From JAFAFN01 sp963707555 (GTDB lineage: Bacteria > Actinomycetota > Acidimicrobiia > Acidimicrobiales > Microtrichaceae): a stretch of DNA of 64,000 bases. The notes beneath the pieces were generated by a model that made no database searches, was not told the DNA's origin, and saw nothing but the letters and a program-made list of their open reading frames with translations. The position numbers and the translations under genes were made by a program. The stretch is taken from the NCBI GenBank assembly GCA_963707555.1, contig CAVPQM010000021.1, positions 1 through 64,000 of the forward strand. Direction: 5' to 3'. Within the stretch, counting starts at the first letter, position 1. Each line of letters begins with the position of its first letter. Below are positions 56,101-63,436 of this stretch, one piece after another.

Positions 56101-56464
56101 CGACGCGGCGGCCCGCCTCGTGCGCGAACGTCTCGAACCCTTCCACGCCCAGATCGTGACCACCCATGTCGCCGTGCAACCGGCGGTGGCGTTCTACCTC
56201 GGCCGACTCGACCACTACCTGGGGAACCTCGACGAGGCCGAACGCCGGTTCGTCGAAGCCGACGCCATCCACCGGCGTCTCGAGTCGCCGTTGCTGATCG
56301 CCTACGGCGATTCCGCACGTGCGGCCCTGCTCGCTGAGCGCGCACGGGGAGACGACATCGCGGCGGCCCGCCGGCTGGCCGAGGGCGCGCTGGAAGCGGC
56401 GACCGCTTGGGGCTACGGGTACATCGCCGACGATGCGCGCGAGGTGCTCACTCGCCTCTCGTGA
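53162..56464 (+). CDS. Class III adenylate cyclase-AAA ATPase-TPR signalling protein
   Basis: 1100 residues. Residues 1-175 form a class III cyclase domain with metal Asp in VLFTDLVGST and NLGDGLMVVF and the ELELKGL region; both metal Asp are present, so it may make cAMP. Residues from about 195 to 560 form a STAND-type ATPase (FVGRTEEHELL, Walker A GEPGIGKTT near 222, Walker B ILMVLDDLHWADRQS). The remaining half is helical TPR-like repeats. No C-terminal LuxR helix-turn-helix is seen. GAGGGGAGGG precedes the ATG. Such proteins are frequent in actinomycetes and sense unknown ligands. Confidence 0.9.
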   Translation: MARATVTVLFTDLVGSTALLSSVGEEVNDALRREHFALLRAVIDAAGGEEVKNLGDGLMVVFTSAADAIGAAVSMQQTLDQRNRHADQPTTMRVGLAAGDTDVDEGDYFGVPVVQAARLCAMAEGAEILATDVVRLLCGSRAGAGFEAVGELELKGLDDLVPASRVVWAALDTVDPSPAALPPRLTSVLSANFVGRTEEHELLRAAWKDASVDADRRVVLLAGEPGIGKTTLAARFAHEVHEQGGVVVYGRSDEGLGTPYQPWLEALGQLVEQSPDEVLAAHVAGCGALLGRVVPALNRRVGGDGASVPVSGDGEIERYALFGCVADLLDRVSASVPILMVLDDLHWADRQSLQLFRHLIACGRPMRMVVLGTFRDSDVARGDPMSELLAALHREQGVVRVSLRGLGDLDLLEMLERVAGHDLDDSGLALRDALVEETAGNPFFVGEVLRHLSETGAIYRGDDGRWVGAGDIRGIGLPVSVREVVSRRLDALGPDTARVLSYAAVIGRDFDIRLLAAITDVHEDAVIDLCDAAVAAAVLQTTDDADRYTFAHALIEHTLYDGLSPARRTRAHRAVAEHLESDSSDAGRRAAELAHHWSAAVQPADATKAIHYAELAGERALEHLAPDDALRWFTRALDLLENSAEDDPRLRAELLLSRGEAQRQSGIGAHRETLLEAAHLADRIDAVDLLVRAALANNQGGNSTTGTTDDERLAVIDRAIARVGSDDSPERALLLALAVIERVWTLDPAERSRLAHEAVAVARRAGDRATLARVLGSAAISVTSPATLEMRLEWLAEACELCDPVTEPATHQLCHGERIAVALEAGDMVLIRAASASTAASERFPAPGAQWYSLHRQVWRVVLEGDLERAEGVAEAALELGLEIGRPDAITAYSAQLSSIRHHQGRLHEFAPLIERALEETPSLTAYWPALASAYSRSSEPARAVGLLDEAVASGLPVPFDSTWTTAHAAWSTAAVRVGHDAAARLVRERLEPFHAQIVTTHVAVQPAVAFYLGRLDHYLGNLDEAERRFVEADAIHRRLESPLLIAYGDSARAALLAERARGDDIAAARRLAEGALEAATAWGYGYIADDAREVLTRLS

Positions 56465-56473
56465 GCACGCCGT

Positions 56474-57124
56474 TCACCCCGGCCGACCCGTGCCGTCGGC
56501 GGGTTCGCCCCAGCGGTCGAGGTAGGTGACCTCGCTCGCCGGGCGCCGCCGCAACGGGCCGTGGCGCCCGCGGGGCCAACCGACGACGACGTGTCCGGCC
56601 ATCAGCCAGTCGTCGGGCACGCCGACCGCGGCTCGAATGATGTCCTCGCCGTAGGACGCCCAACTGGTGAGGCACGCGCCGAGGCCCTGGGCCCGAGCGG
56701 CGAGCAGGAAGTTCTGCATCGCGGGGTACACCGACCCGCCGAGCAGCAGCGGCGACGCCACCTCGTAGTTCTGCGTGGTGAAGAGCACCGAGGTGAACTC
56801 GCCGCCCCGGTCGTGGAACTCGTAGGTGGCCCGGTCCGATCGGGCACGGCGGCTGTCGTCGTCCGGGCTCGGTCGTGACATCGAGTACAGCGGTTCGATC
56901 ACCTCGAGCGAGACCGCCGCCGCCCGAGCGACAGCCGCTCGGGATTCGGGGGAACGGAGCACGACGAACCGCCACGACTGCCAGTTACCGCCCGACGGCG
57001 CCCAGGTCGCCGCCTCGAGGCAGCGGCCGAGCGTCGCGTCGTCGACGGGCTCGTCGGTGTAGCGCCGGATCGCGCGAGCGGTCGCCATCGCGGTCCACAC
57101 ATCGAGGTCGCCGGGGTCCGTCAC
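56474..57124 (-). CDS. Nitroreductase-family FMN oxidoreductase
   Basis: About 216 residues. FMN-binding pattern ARAIRRYTDEPVDDATLGRCLEAATWAPSGGNWQSWRFVVL at the N-terminus, PAMQNFLLAARAQGLGACLTSW for the second FMN region and HVVVGWPRGRHGPLRRRPASEV at the end. It is related to NAD(P)H-dependent reductases of nitro groups, flavin or F420-like substrates. The GTG at 57124 is preferred because GAAGGGCGG lies five bases upstream; a GTG 33 bases earlier is in frame. It converges on the cyclase gene (nine-base gap) and is divergent from an SDR. Confidence 0.87.
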   Translation of the reverse strand: MTDPGDLDVWTAMATARAIRRYTDEPVDDATLGRCLEAATWAPSGGNWQSWRFVVLRSPESRAAVARAAAVSLEVIEPLYSMSRPSPDDDSRRARSDRATYEFHDRGGEFTSVLFTTQNYEVASPLLLGGSVYPAMQNFLLAARAQGLGACLTSWASYGEDIIRAAVGVPDDWLMAGHVVVGWPRGRHGPLRRRPASEVTYLDRWGEPADGTGRPG

Positions 57125-57162
57125 GATTGCCGCCCTTCGTCGTGGTACGAGTTCCACAGCCA

Positions 57163-57184
57163 GAGTGAACGATCACTCATCGTT
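57163..57184. promoter_or_regulatory. Two overlapping inverted repeats in the nitroreductase/SDR divergent region
   Basis: GAGTGA-ACGA-TCACTC (57163-57178) and AACGAT-CACTC-ATCGTT (57168/9-57184) are both perfect and overlap. This looks like a TetR-type operator with alternative registers and probably controls both genes. No regulator gene is adjacent. Confidence 0.5.
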
Positions 57185-57279
57185 GCCGCCGACGTGCTTG
57201 CATGGTCGGATCCGGCGGTCGTCCGTCCCACACGGTGGGGTCGGCAGGGGATCACTCGTCGCCGGTCCGGGAGGGGACC

Positions 57280-57990
57280 GTGAACGTCGTGATCGGGGGA
57301 GCATCGGGAATCGGGGCGGCGGTGGTGCCGCTGCTCCCGGGCGGGACACTCGTCGCGGACCGTGTCGGCGCCGAGCACGACTGCGATCTCACCGACCCGG
57401 CGTCGCTCGTGGCGCTGGCGGCGCAGATCGACCGCCTCGATGCCCTGGTCGTGACCGCCGGCGTGTCGCCGAGCATGGGGAACGCAGAGTTGATCCTCGA
57501 CGTCGACCTGGTCGGCATGGCGCGAGTGCTCGAGGCCTTCGACCCGCTGGTGGGTCCCGGCACCGTCGCCGTGTGCGTCGCGTCGATGGCCGGTCACCTG
57601 ATGGCGTTGCCGCCCGACGTGCTCGAGGTCGTCGACCGTCCGCTCGACCGGGACGCGGTGCTCGCCCTGACCGACGACCCGTCGATGGCCTACGTGTATG
57701 CCAAGCAGGGCGTCCTGCGCCTGGTGCGTCGTCTGGCGCCGTCGTGGGGACAACGTGGCGCCCGCATCGTGTCGGTGTCGCCGGGGGTCGTCGACACGCC
57801 GATGGGTGCCGCCGAGATCGCCTCGGGCAACGGGACCGACCAGATGGCTGCGGCGAGCGCGCTCGGGCGAGCGGGTACTCCCGACGAGCTCGCGCAGGTC
57901 GTCGCATTCCTCTGCTCGTCGATGGCGTCGTACATCACCGGCACCGACGTGCTGGTCGACGGCGGCACCGTGGCAGCCGTCCTGCCCTGA
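57280..57990 (+). CDS. Short-chain dehydrogenase/reductase (short N-terminus)
   Basis: 236 residues. Cofactor loop NVVIGGASGIGAAVVPLL, catalytic Tyr/Lys in MAYVYAKQGVLRLVRR, C-terminal DVLVDGGT. The usual beta-alpha-beta segment after the glycine loop is shortened (GGTLVADRVGAEHDCDLTD), as in NAD-dependent 3-alpha-hydroxysteroid dehydrogenase/carbonyl reductase-type SDRs. The GTG at 57280 has GGGAGGGG just upstream; starting earlier would add an unlikely leader. It is divergent from the nitroreductase and shares the operator-like repeats. Confidence 0.85.
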   Translation: MNVVIGGASGIGAAVVPLLPGGTLVADRVGAEHDCDLTDPASLVALAAQIDRLDALVVTAGVSPSMGNAELILDVDLVGMARVLEAFDPLVGPGTVAVCVASMAGHLMALPPDVLEVVDRPLDRDAVLALTDDPSMAYVYAKQGVLRLVRRLAPSWGQRGARIVSVSPGVVDTPMGAAEIASGNGTDQMAAASALGRAGTPDELAQVVAFLCSSMASYITGTDVLVDGGTVAAVLP

Positions 57991-58015
57991 GCAGGCGTGA
58001 TCCAAGCTGGCCTGC
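57991..58015. terminator. Weak hairpin between two convergent SDR genes
   Basis: GCAGGC - 13 bases - GCCTGC, directly after the stop of the plus-strand SDR gene and before the end of the minus-strand one. It is short and has no T-run. Confidence 0.3.
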
Positions 58016-58040
58016 CCGTCGCGCACGGTGCGCCGGCAGC

Positions 58041-58970
58041 TCAGCTCGCCGCGGCGGTGAGCGGGACCACCACGCCGGAGAGCTCCTCGGACAGGTCCCA
58101 GAGTCGGCGCTGCAGCGCAGGGTCCTGCGAGCGTGCGCTGGACCGCACGACGATCGGGTGGCCCCGGGTCTCGCAGAGACGGTCGGGCCCGAGGTACTGG
58201 CCGCCGCTGATCGCCGGGTCGGTCGCCGCGCGCAAGGTGGGCAGCGCGCCCATCGCGGCGGGCTGCGCCAACGGCGACATCCACCGCCGCATGAACCCCA
58301 TGCCGGGCACGTGGTTGGCGAGCTCGGTGTCGGACCCTCCCGGGTGCGCGGCGACCGAGATCGTGCGGGCGCCGACCGCGGAGAGTCGGCGGTGCAGCTC
58401 GTACGCGAACGCCAGGTTCGACAGCTTCGAACGCGTGTAGGCGCCGAAGCGGTTGTAGGACCCCTCGGCTCGGACGTCGTCGAGATCGATCGGGAAGGGC
58501 GCCCAGTGGCCGAGGCTGCCGACGGTGACGACCCGCGATCCCTCGACGGGCAGCAACCGGTCGAGCAGTCGGGCGGTGAGGGCGAAGTGGCCGACGTGGT
58601 TGGTGCCGAACTGCAACTCGAGGCCGTCCTCGGTCACGCCTCGGTCGGTGTACATGACGCCGGCGTTGTTCACGAGCAGGTCGATGCGGTCGTACGTGGC
58701 GCGCAGCGAGTTCGCTGCGTCGCGGACCGATGCGAGCGACGCCAGGTCGAGCCGTTGGATCTCGAGACGAGCGTCGGGCGCGGTCGAGAGGATGTCCTCG
58801 GCAGCGGCCTCGCCGCGTTCAGGGCGACGGACGGCGAGCACCACCGTCGCGCCGCGGGCGGCGAGCTGGCGCGCGGTCTCGAGGCCCAGTCCGGAGTTCG
58901 CCCCGGTGACCACCGCGACCCGGCCGGTCTGGTCCGGGATCTCGGCCGCGGTCCACACAGTCGCGCTCAC
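58041..58970 (-). CDS. Short-chain dehydrogenase/reductase (retinol dehydrogenase/protochlorophyllide reductase-like)
   Basis: 309 residues, NADP-preferring SDR: RVAVVTGANSGLGLETARQLAARGATVVLAVRR, where the Arg pair after strand 2 selects NADPH. LLVNNAGVMYT, TNHVGHFALT and the catalytic pair in YTRSKLSNLAFAYEL follow. The end (SQDPALQRRLWDLSEELSGV) is typical of this subfamily. The GTG at 58970 is chosen by family alignment; no strong ribosome site precedes it. It is divergent from the ketopantoate-reductase-like gene, 210 bp away, a region in which I see no clear operator. Confidence 0.88.
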   Translation of the reverse strand: MSATVWTAAEIPDQTGRVAVVTGANSGLGLETARQLAARGATVVLAVRRPERGEAAAEDILSTAPDARLEIQRLDLASLASVRDAANSLRATYDRIDLLVNNAGVMYTDRGVTEDGLELQFGTNHVGHFALTARLLDRLLPVEGSRVVTVGSLGHWAPFPIDLDDVRAEGSYNRFGAYTRSKLSNLAFAYELHRRLSAVGARTISVAAHPGGSDTELANHVPGMGFMRRWMSPLAQPAAMGALPTLRAATDPAISGGQYLGPDRLCETRGHPIVVRSSARSQDPALQRRLWDLSEELSGVVVPLTAAAS

Positions 58971-59180
58971 TCCACACCGCCTGCGTCGCTCCCCACAGCC
59001 GCCATGGTCGCCGATGCCCGGTCGCCGTGCACGCAGGTCCCACGCTGCGGCCCACTGGTCGGGACGCCGGCACCGGTCACGCAGCCGACGGCGTGACCCG
59101 CAGCGCAGCGCCTCGCTACGCTGTTCGGCGCCGGTCGACCGGGGAGAGCGGATGACGATCAGGCGACCGGGGGAGTGCGG

Positions 59181-60104
59181 ATGAAGATCGGGATCGTCGG
59201 AACGGGAGCGATGGGCGCGGTGTACGCCGCGCTGCTCGCGAAGTCCGGTCACGAGGTCTGGGCGATCGACCGTTGGCGGGAGCACCTCGATGCGATCGCC
59301 GCGGGCGGGCTCGGTGTGTCGGGCGCGAGCGGCGAGTACGTCGTCGACGGCATCCACGTCGCCGAGCGCGGCGCCGAGGCGGGGCCGTGCGACCTGTGGC
59401 TCGTGGCGACCAAGGCCGACGCCGTCGACGCCGTGATGGCCGACATCGCACCGCTGGTCCGCCCCGACGACGTCGTGATGCCCTTCCAGAACGGCCTGGG
59501 AGCGGGGGAGCGCGTCGCTGCGCACGTCGACCCGTCGCAGATCGTCATCGGCATCGCCGAGGGGTTCGGTTCGTCGATCCCTGCGCCGGGCCACGTGCAC
59601 CACAACGGCATGCGTCTGATCCGCATCGGTGAGATGACCGGCGGCCTCACGCCCCGCGTGCTCGAGATCGAGCGCAGCTGGTCCGAGGCCGGCTTCCGGG
59701 TGAAGGCCTTCGCCGACATCGAGCAGATGATCTGGGAGAAGTTCCTCTGCAACGTCGCGCTGAGCGCCCCGACCGCCGTGTTCGACGTGACGATCGGCGA
59801 GCTGCACGCCGACGACGAGCTGTGGGCCGTGGCCATGGGCTGCATGCTCGAGGCACACCGCATCGGGATCGAGCGTGGCGTGACGTTCTCGTTCGGTGAC
59901 CCCGTCGCCTACGTCGCCGAGTTCGCGTCGACGATCCCCGACGCCAGCCCCTCGATGCGCCTCGACCAGCTCGCCCGCCGCCGCTCCGAGGTCGACGTGA
60001 TCAACGGCAAGGTCGTCGAGCTCGGTCGTGCCATGGGCGTGCCGACGCCCTACAACGAGGCGCTCTGCGCCGTGTTGCACCGCCGCGAGGCGCACTACTC
60101 CTGA
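59181..60104 (+). CDS. Ketopantoate reductase-like (ApbA/PanE) dehydrogenase
   Basis: 307 residues. N-terminal NADPH-binding KIGIVGTGAMGAVYAALLAKSGHEVWAIDRW, FQNGLGAG before the active site, and the C-terminal helical domain with the catalytic Lys in MIWEKFLCNVALSAPTA. PanE reduces ketopantoate in CoA synthesis, but paralogues in catabolic actinomycetes act on other 2-oxo or hydroxy acids, so the symbol is not assigned. GGGGGAG lies five bases before the ATG at 59181; an upstream GTG is less well placed. It converges on the dioxygenase gene. Confidence 0.88.
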   Translation: MKIGIVGTGAMGAVYAALLAKSGHEVWAIDRWREHLDAIAAGGLGVSGASGEYVVDGIHVAERGAEAGPCDLWLVATKADAVDAVMADIAPLVRPDDVVMPFQNGLGAGERVAAHVDPSQIVIGIAEGFGSSIPAPGHVHHNGMRLIRIGEMTGGLTPRVLEIERSWSEAGFRVKAFADIEQMIWEKFLCNVALSAPTAVFDVTIGELHADDELWAVAMGCMLEAHRIGIERGVTFSFGDPVAYVAEFASTIPDASPSMRLDQLARRRSEVDVINGKVVELGRAMGVPTPYNEALCAVLHRREAHYS

Positions 60105-60126
60105 CTCGGTCAGCCGGTCTCGACAC

Positions 60127-60144
60127 GTCGGTCGACCTACCGAC
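60127..60144. terminator. Hairpin between convergent genes
   Basis: GTCGGT-CGACCT-ACCGAC in the 54-bp gap between the ketopantoate-reductase-like and dioxygenase genes. It could end transcription from both sides; there is no T-run. Confidence 0.35.
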
Positions 60145-60158
60145 TCGGGCCGACGGGT

Positions 60159-60995
60159 TCAGCCGTCGTCGCTGGGCGCGGCGACCAGACCGTTCGCATC
60201 GAGGTGTGGGAACGCGTCGTTGTCGACGAACCGGTCGCCGGGCTGCAGGCCGAACTGGTCGTAGTGGGGGTGGGTCAGTCCGACGTAGATCGTGTCGCTG
60301 CGGATGTAGCGGAACGCCACGGCCTCACGACGGCCGGGGCCCTTGTTGCGACCCGAGCCGTGCAGCGTCAGCTCCCAGTGCGCCTGGGCGTCGCCCGCCT
60401 TCATCGCGTTGCCGCCCACGACCTCGCTGTCGCGCAGGTGCGGGTAGGCGTCGCGGATGTCGCGCTGCTCGATGAGCCCGAGCGGGCCTTCGCGGTGCGA
60501 GCCCTTCAGGTAGCGCAGCGGACCCATCTCCGGGGTCAGGTCGACCAGCGCGATCCAGAGCGTGACGCATCCCTTCCGGTCGAAGGGCCAGTACGAGTAG
60601 TCCTGGTGGTAGGGGATCGGCTTGGCCCCTTCGGGCTTGAAGAAGCTGATGTCCTGGCAGAACAGGGCGTCGGTCTGCTCGATCAGCGCCACCACCGCGC
60701 TCGAGAGGCGCGTCGAGGTGGCGATGTCGCGGATGAAGGGGTCCTTCCAGGCGACACCTTCGTGGCTGAGCAGGGCGGCCGGATCGGCGGCGGGTTTGGT
60801 CGGGCCGCTGATCGTGGTGCGCGGCTCCGCCGCGAGCAGGGCGTCACGCAGCGCTGCCGCGGTGTCGGCGTCGAGCAGTCCGGGCAGCGACGCCCAGCTG
60901 TCCTCCTGCAGGCTGCGGACCTGCTCCTGGGTGATCGGATACGGCGTGTCGAGACCCCGGTCCCCGGTCTCGGTGCGTGCTTCGGTCATGCTCAT
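60159..60995 (-). CDS. Phytanoyl-CoA dioxygenase-like Fe(II)/2-oxoglutarate oxygenase
   Basis: 278 residues of the PhyH family. The iron triad is visible as His-x-Asp in YHQDYSYWPF and the distal His in LTLHGSGRNKGP; the following Arg (RRE or FRYIR region) would bind 2-oxoglutarate. FFKPEGAKPIPYHQ and LRYLKGSHREGP are family landmarks. It would hydroxylate an unactivated carbon of an acyl or small-molecule substrate. The start at 60995 follows GGGGGTG. It is divergent from an esterase across a strong TetR-type palindrome. Confidence 0.88.
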   Translation of the reverse strand: MSMTEARTETGDRGLDTPYPITQEQVRSLQEDSWASLPGLLDADTAAALRDALLAAEPRTTISGPTKPAADPAALLSHEGVAWKDPFIRDIATSTRLSSAVVALIEQTDALFCQDISFFKPEGAKPIPYHQDYSYWPFDRKGCVTLWIALVDLTPEMGPLRYLKGSHREGPLGLIEQRDIRDAYPHLRDSEVVGGNAMKAGDAQAHWELTLHGSGRNKGPGRREAVAFRYIRSDTIYVGLTHPHYDQFGLQPGDRFVDNDAFPHLDANGLVAAPSDDG

Positions 60996-61075
60996 GGCGA
61001 CACCCCCGTGTCTCTCGCCGATGCAGTGCTGCGTGTGCGCAACACAGGTGCGCTGGTGCTGTGCGACCGCCCAAA

Positions 61076-61097
61076 AATTAGACCGATCGGTCGAATT
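61076..61097. promoter_or_regulatory. TetR-type palindromic operator between the dioxygenase and esterase genes
   Basis: 22-bp palindrome with a perfect 12-bp core GACCGATCGGTC (61081-61092) and AATT flanks on both sides, one mismatched pair. This is a typical TetR-family operator shape. No TetR gene adjoins it, so the regulator must act from elsewhere. It sits 80 bp before the dioxygenase start and 58 bp before the esterase start, so it can control both. Confidence 0.7.
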
Positions 61098-61154
61098 CGT
61101 CAACGCCGGTGTGCGATCATTCGGCGCCGACCACGACACACCCGAGGTATGCCG

Positions 61155-62099
61155 ATGGCCCCGTCGCCCTTCCACCCCGAGCTGCGTCGAGCGGCCGCGC
61201 TGGTGCCACGCCACGTCGTGGGGCCCCGGTCCCTGCCGGCGTTGCGAGCCGGCGTCGGGCTGCTGGCACGGCGCCGCCCACCCGGGGTGACCATCGACCG
61301 AGCAGGCGACGTGCCGCTGCGGGTGCACCGTCCGCCGGGCGCCTCGGTCGACATCCCGGGGCCGGGCGTCCTGTGGATGCACGGCGGCGGGTTCGTGATC
61401 GGGGCAGCGGCCCAGGACGACGACGGCTGCGCCGAGCTCGCCCGTCGGCTCGGCGCCGTGGTCGTCGCCGTGGACTACCGCCTGGCGCCGGAGCACCCGC
61501 ACCCTGCGCCGCTCGAGGACTGCCACGACGCGCTCGAGTGGCTCGCGGCACAGCCGGATGTGGATGCGAGCCGCGTGGCGGTCGCCGGCGCGAGCGCGGG
61601 AGGCGGCCTGGCCGCAGGTCTGGCGATCACGGCCCTCGAGCGAGGGGTGGTGTCGCCCGCGTTCCAGTTGCTCGTCTACCCGATGTTGGATGACCGGACC
61701 GTCGGTCTGCCCGCGGCGTTCGACGAGCGCAACGTCCGCTTGTGGGATCAGGCGTCGAACCGCTTCGGCTGGCAGTCGTACCTGGGCGTCGCTCCCGGCT
61801 CTCCCGACGTGCCGCCGAGCGCGGCGCCCGCCCGTCGCGAGGATCTGAGCGACCTGCCGCCCGCCTGGATCGGTGTCGGCACGCTCGACCTCTTCCACCG
61901 TGAGGACGTGGCCTATGCCGACCGACTCCGCAGCGCAGGCGTCGAGTGCGAGCTGGTCGTGGTGCCCGGCGCGTTCCACGCGTTCGACATGGCGCAGCGC
62001 GCCGAGGTCGTGCGCGAGTTCCGTTCGTCGCAGCTCGCCGCGCTCAGCGCGGCGCTCGGCGTACCGGACGCGGCGGCCGGCGACCCTGACGGGCCATGA
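61155..62099 (+). CDS. Alpha/beta hydrolase, HSL-type esterase
   Basis: About 314 residues of the hormone-sensitive-lipase family: oxyanion motif WMHGGGFVIGA, VAVDYRLAPEHPHPAPLED, nucleophile elbow VAGASAGGGLAA, acid region GTLDLFHREDVAYADRL and catalytic His in VPGAFHAFDM. It hydrolyses short-chain or bulky esters and has no signal peptide, so it acts in the cytoplasm. The ATG at 61155 has GAGG seven bases upstream; an ATG six bases earlier is also in frame. Its stop overlaps the next start (ATGA). Confidence 0.9.
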   Translation: MAPSPFHPELRRAAALVPRHVVGPRSLPALRAGVGLLARRRPPGVTIDRAGDVPLRVHRPPGASVDIPGPGVLWMHGGGFVIGAAAQDDDGCAELARRLGAVVVAVDYRLAPEHPHPAPLEDCHDALEWLAAQPDVDASRVAVAGASAGGGLAAGLAITALERGVVSPAFQLLVYPMLDDRTVGLPAAFDERNVRLWDQASNRFGWQSYLGVAPGSPDVPPSAAPARREDLSDLPPAWIGVGTLDLFHREDVAYADRLRSAGVECELVVVPGAFHAFDMAQRAEVVREFRSSQLAALSAALGVPDAAAGDPDGP

Positions 62100-62488
62100 C
62101 CCACGCCGCTCGTCGCTACACCGACGACGTGCCCGCCGACGTCGAGTCCCGTGCGCGGGAGCTGTGCCTCGCCCTGCCCGAGACCTACGAGGAACCGGCC
62201 TGGGTCGGGACCCGCTGGATGGTCCGGAAGCGGACCTTCGCCCACGTCCTCGGCATCGAGGACGACGCGACCGGCTCATCGGTCGTGCTGGCCGTCCGTT
62301 CGAGCGGTGAGGAGCTCGAGGCGCTGCGCCACGCCGGCCATCCGTTCCTCGTGCTCGGCTGGGGCCGTGACGCCATCGGGATGGTGCTCGATGTCGGGAC
62401 CGACTGGGACGAGGTACGTGAAGTGGTGACCGAGAGCTTCTGCGTCATGGCGCCGAAGAAGCTGGTTGCACTCGTCGTCCGCCCCTGA
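62096..62488 (+). CDS. MmcQ/YjbR family protein
   Basis: 130 residues with the double-wing-like MmcQ/YjbR pattern: CLALPETYEEPAWVGTRWMVRKRTFAHVLG, then FLVLGWGRDAIGMVLD and the end SFCVMAPKKLVAL. These proteins bind DNA-like or nucleotide ligands in structural studies, but their function is not settled. Its start overlaps the esterase stop by four bases, so the two are co-translated. Confidence 0.85.
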   Translation: MTHAARRYTDDVPADVESRARELCLALPETYEEPAWVGTRWMVRKRTFAHVLGIEDDATGSSVVLAVRSSGEELEALRHAGHPFLVLGWGRDAIGMVLDVGTDWDEVREVVTESFCVMAPKKLVALVVRP

Positions 62489-62553
62489 GCCCGTGTGAAG
62501 ATGCGGGGAGCAGATGCAGCGTCCGACGCTGCGGAAGAGGAGGGTCGCCGCCG

Positions 62554-62769
62554 ATGGTGCCCGTGCTCGTGTTCCTCGCCGTCGCCACGTTCGTCGGTTG
62601 CCTGATCTGGGGGGTCGTCGTGGTCCGACTGCGTGCAGCGACCCGGCAGCCGGACGTCTCCGAGGGCGACCTGTGCCAGCTCCGCCAGGCGAACCGGATC
62701 AGCACGATGGCCGTCGTCGTGTCCCTGGTCGCCTTCGTGATCATCGGCGTTGCGTTCGTGACGCTCTGA
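62554..62769 (+). CDS. Small two-helix membrane protein
   Basis: 71 residues with two hydrophobic segments, about 4-24 (VLVFLAVATFVGCLIWGVVVV) and 51-70, joined by a polar loop containing a single Cys. GAGGAGGG lies about ten bases before the ATG. I do not recognise a family. The frame has strong codon bias and a hairpin follows it, so it is probably a real gene. Confidence 0.55.
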   Translation: MVPVLVFLAVATFVGCLIWGVVVVRLRAATRQPDVSEGDLCQLRQANRISTMAVVVSLVAFVIIGVAFVTL

Positions 62770-62795
62770 AGAGGCGGGCCGACGGAGCTGCCCAT

Positions 62796-62818
62796 CCGCC
62801 GGCCGGGCACGCCGGCGG
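62796..62818 (+). terminator. GC-rich hairpin after the small membrane protein gene
   Basis: CCGCCGGC - seven bases - GCCGGCGG, perfect 8-bp arms, 27 bases after the stop codon. It lacks a T-run but is well placed as a terminator. Confidence 0.5.
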
Positions 62819-62832
62819 CTGTACTGAGGTGT

Positions 62833-63186
62833 GTGAGCGTCCCAGTGCCGCCTGACGTGCAGACCTACCTCGACCACATCGCCCCCGAGCACCGCGCGAT
62901 GTGGGAGCGGATCGATCGGATCGTTCGGACCCTCCACCCGGATGTCGAGCTGCGCATCACCTACGACATGCCCACCTTCGTCGTCGGCGAGCACCGACTC
63001 CCCGTCGGCGTCTGGAAGCACGGGCTCTCGCTCTACGGGCTGAACGAGTCGAACGATGCCGGCTTCATCGGCCGCCACCCCGAGCTCTCCTCGGGCCGGG
63101 GCACGGTCAAGCTCCCGTCCGCACGCGCCGAGGAGTTCTCCGACGACGAGCTCACGGCGATGCTGGCGGCCATCCTCGGCCCGTAG
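62833..63186 (+). CDS. DUF1801 family protein
   Basis: 117 residues with the DUF1801 (YdhG-like) pattern: VQTYLDHIAPEHRAMWERIDRIVRTLHPDVELRITYDMPTFVVGEHRLPVGVWKHGLSLYG. The family has been called iron-chaperone-like by similarity, but its role is unproven. The GTG at 62833 gives the normal N-terminus; no clear ribosome site is visible. Confidence 0.82.
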   Translation: MSVPVPPDVQTYLDHIAPEHRAMWERIDRIVRTLHPDVELRITYDMPTFVVGEHRLPVGVWKHGLSLYGLNESNDAGFIGRHPELSSGRGTVKLPSARAEEFSDDELTAMLAAILGP

Positions 63187-63220
63187 CCGACGCCACGCGC
63201 TCGGTATTGCCCAGCCGCCT

Positions 63221-63269
63221 CGACGCACAGCCCCACTCGACGCACAGCCCCACTCGACGCACAGCCACC
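63221..63269. repeat. 17-bp tandem repeat in the 250-bp gap before the last gene
   Basis: Unit CGACGCACAGCCCCACT at 63221-63237 and 63238-63254, with a third partial copy to 63269. The rest of the 63187-63436 gap shows no gene, RNA or operator that I can support. Confidence 0.8.
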
Positions 63270-63436
63270 GTCGTACGTGCCGTTGCGGACCGGCCCCGGG
63301 CACCGCGGCACCCCGAGGGTGTCCCAGAACCTCCGCTCCCCGCGCCGCGTGTTCGCCGCGACGTGACCAGAACGCTGCCGCAGGAGCGCGGCTCGAACGC
63401 TTCCGCGGGGCGTGGCGAGTCGGCAGGGGGAGCGGC

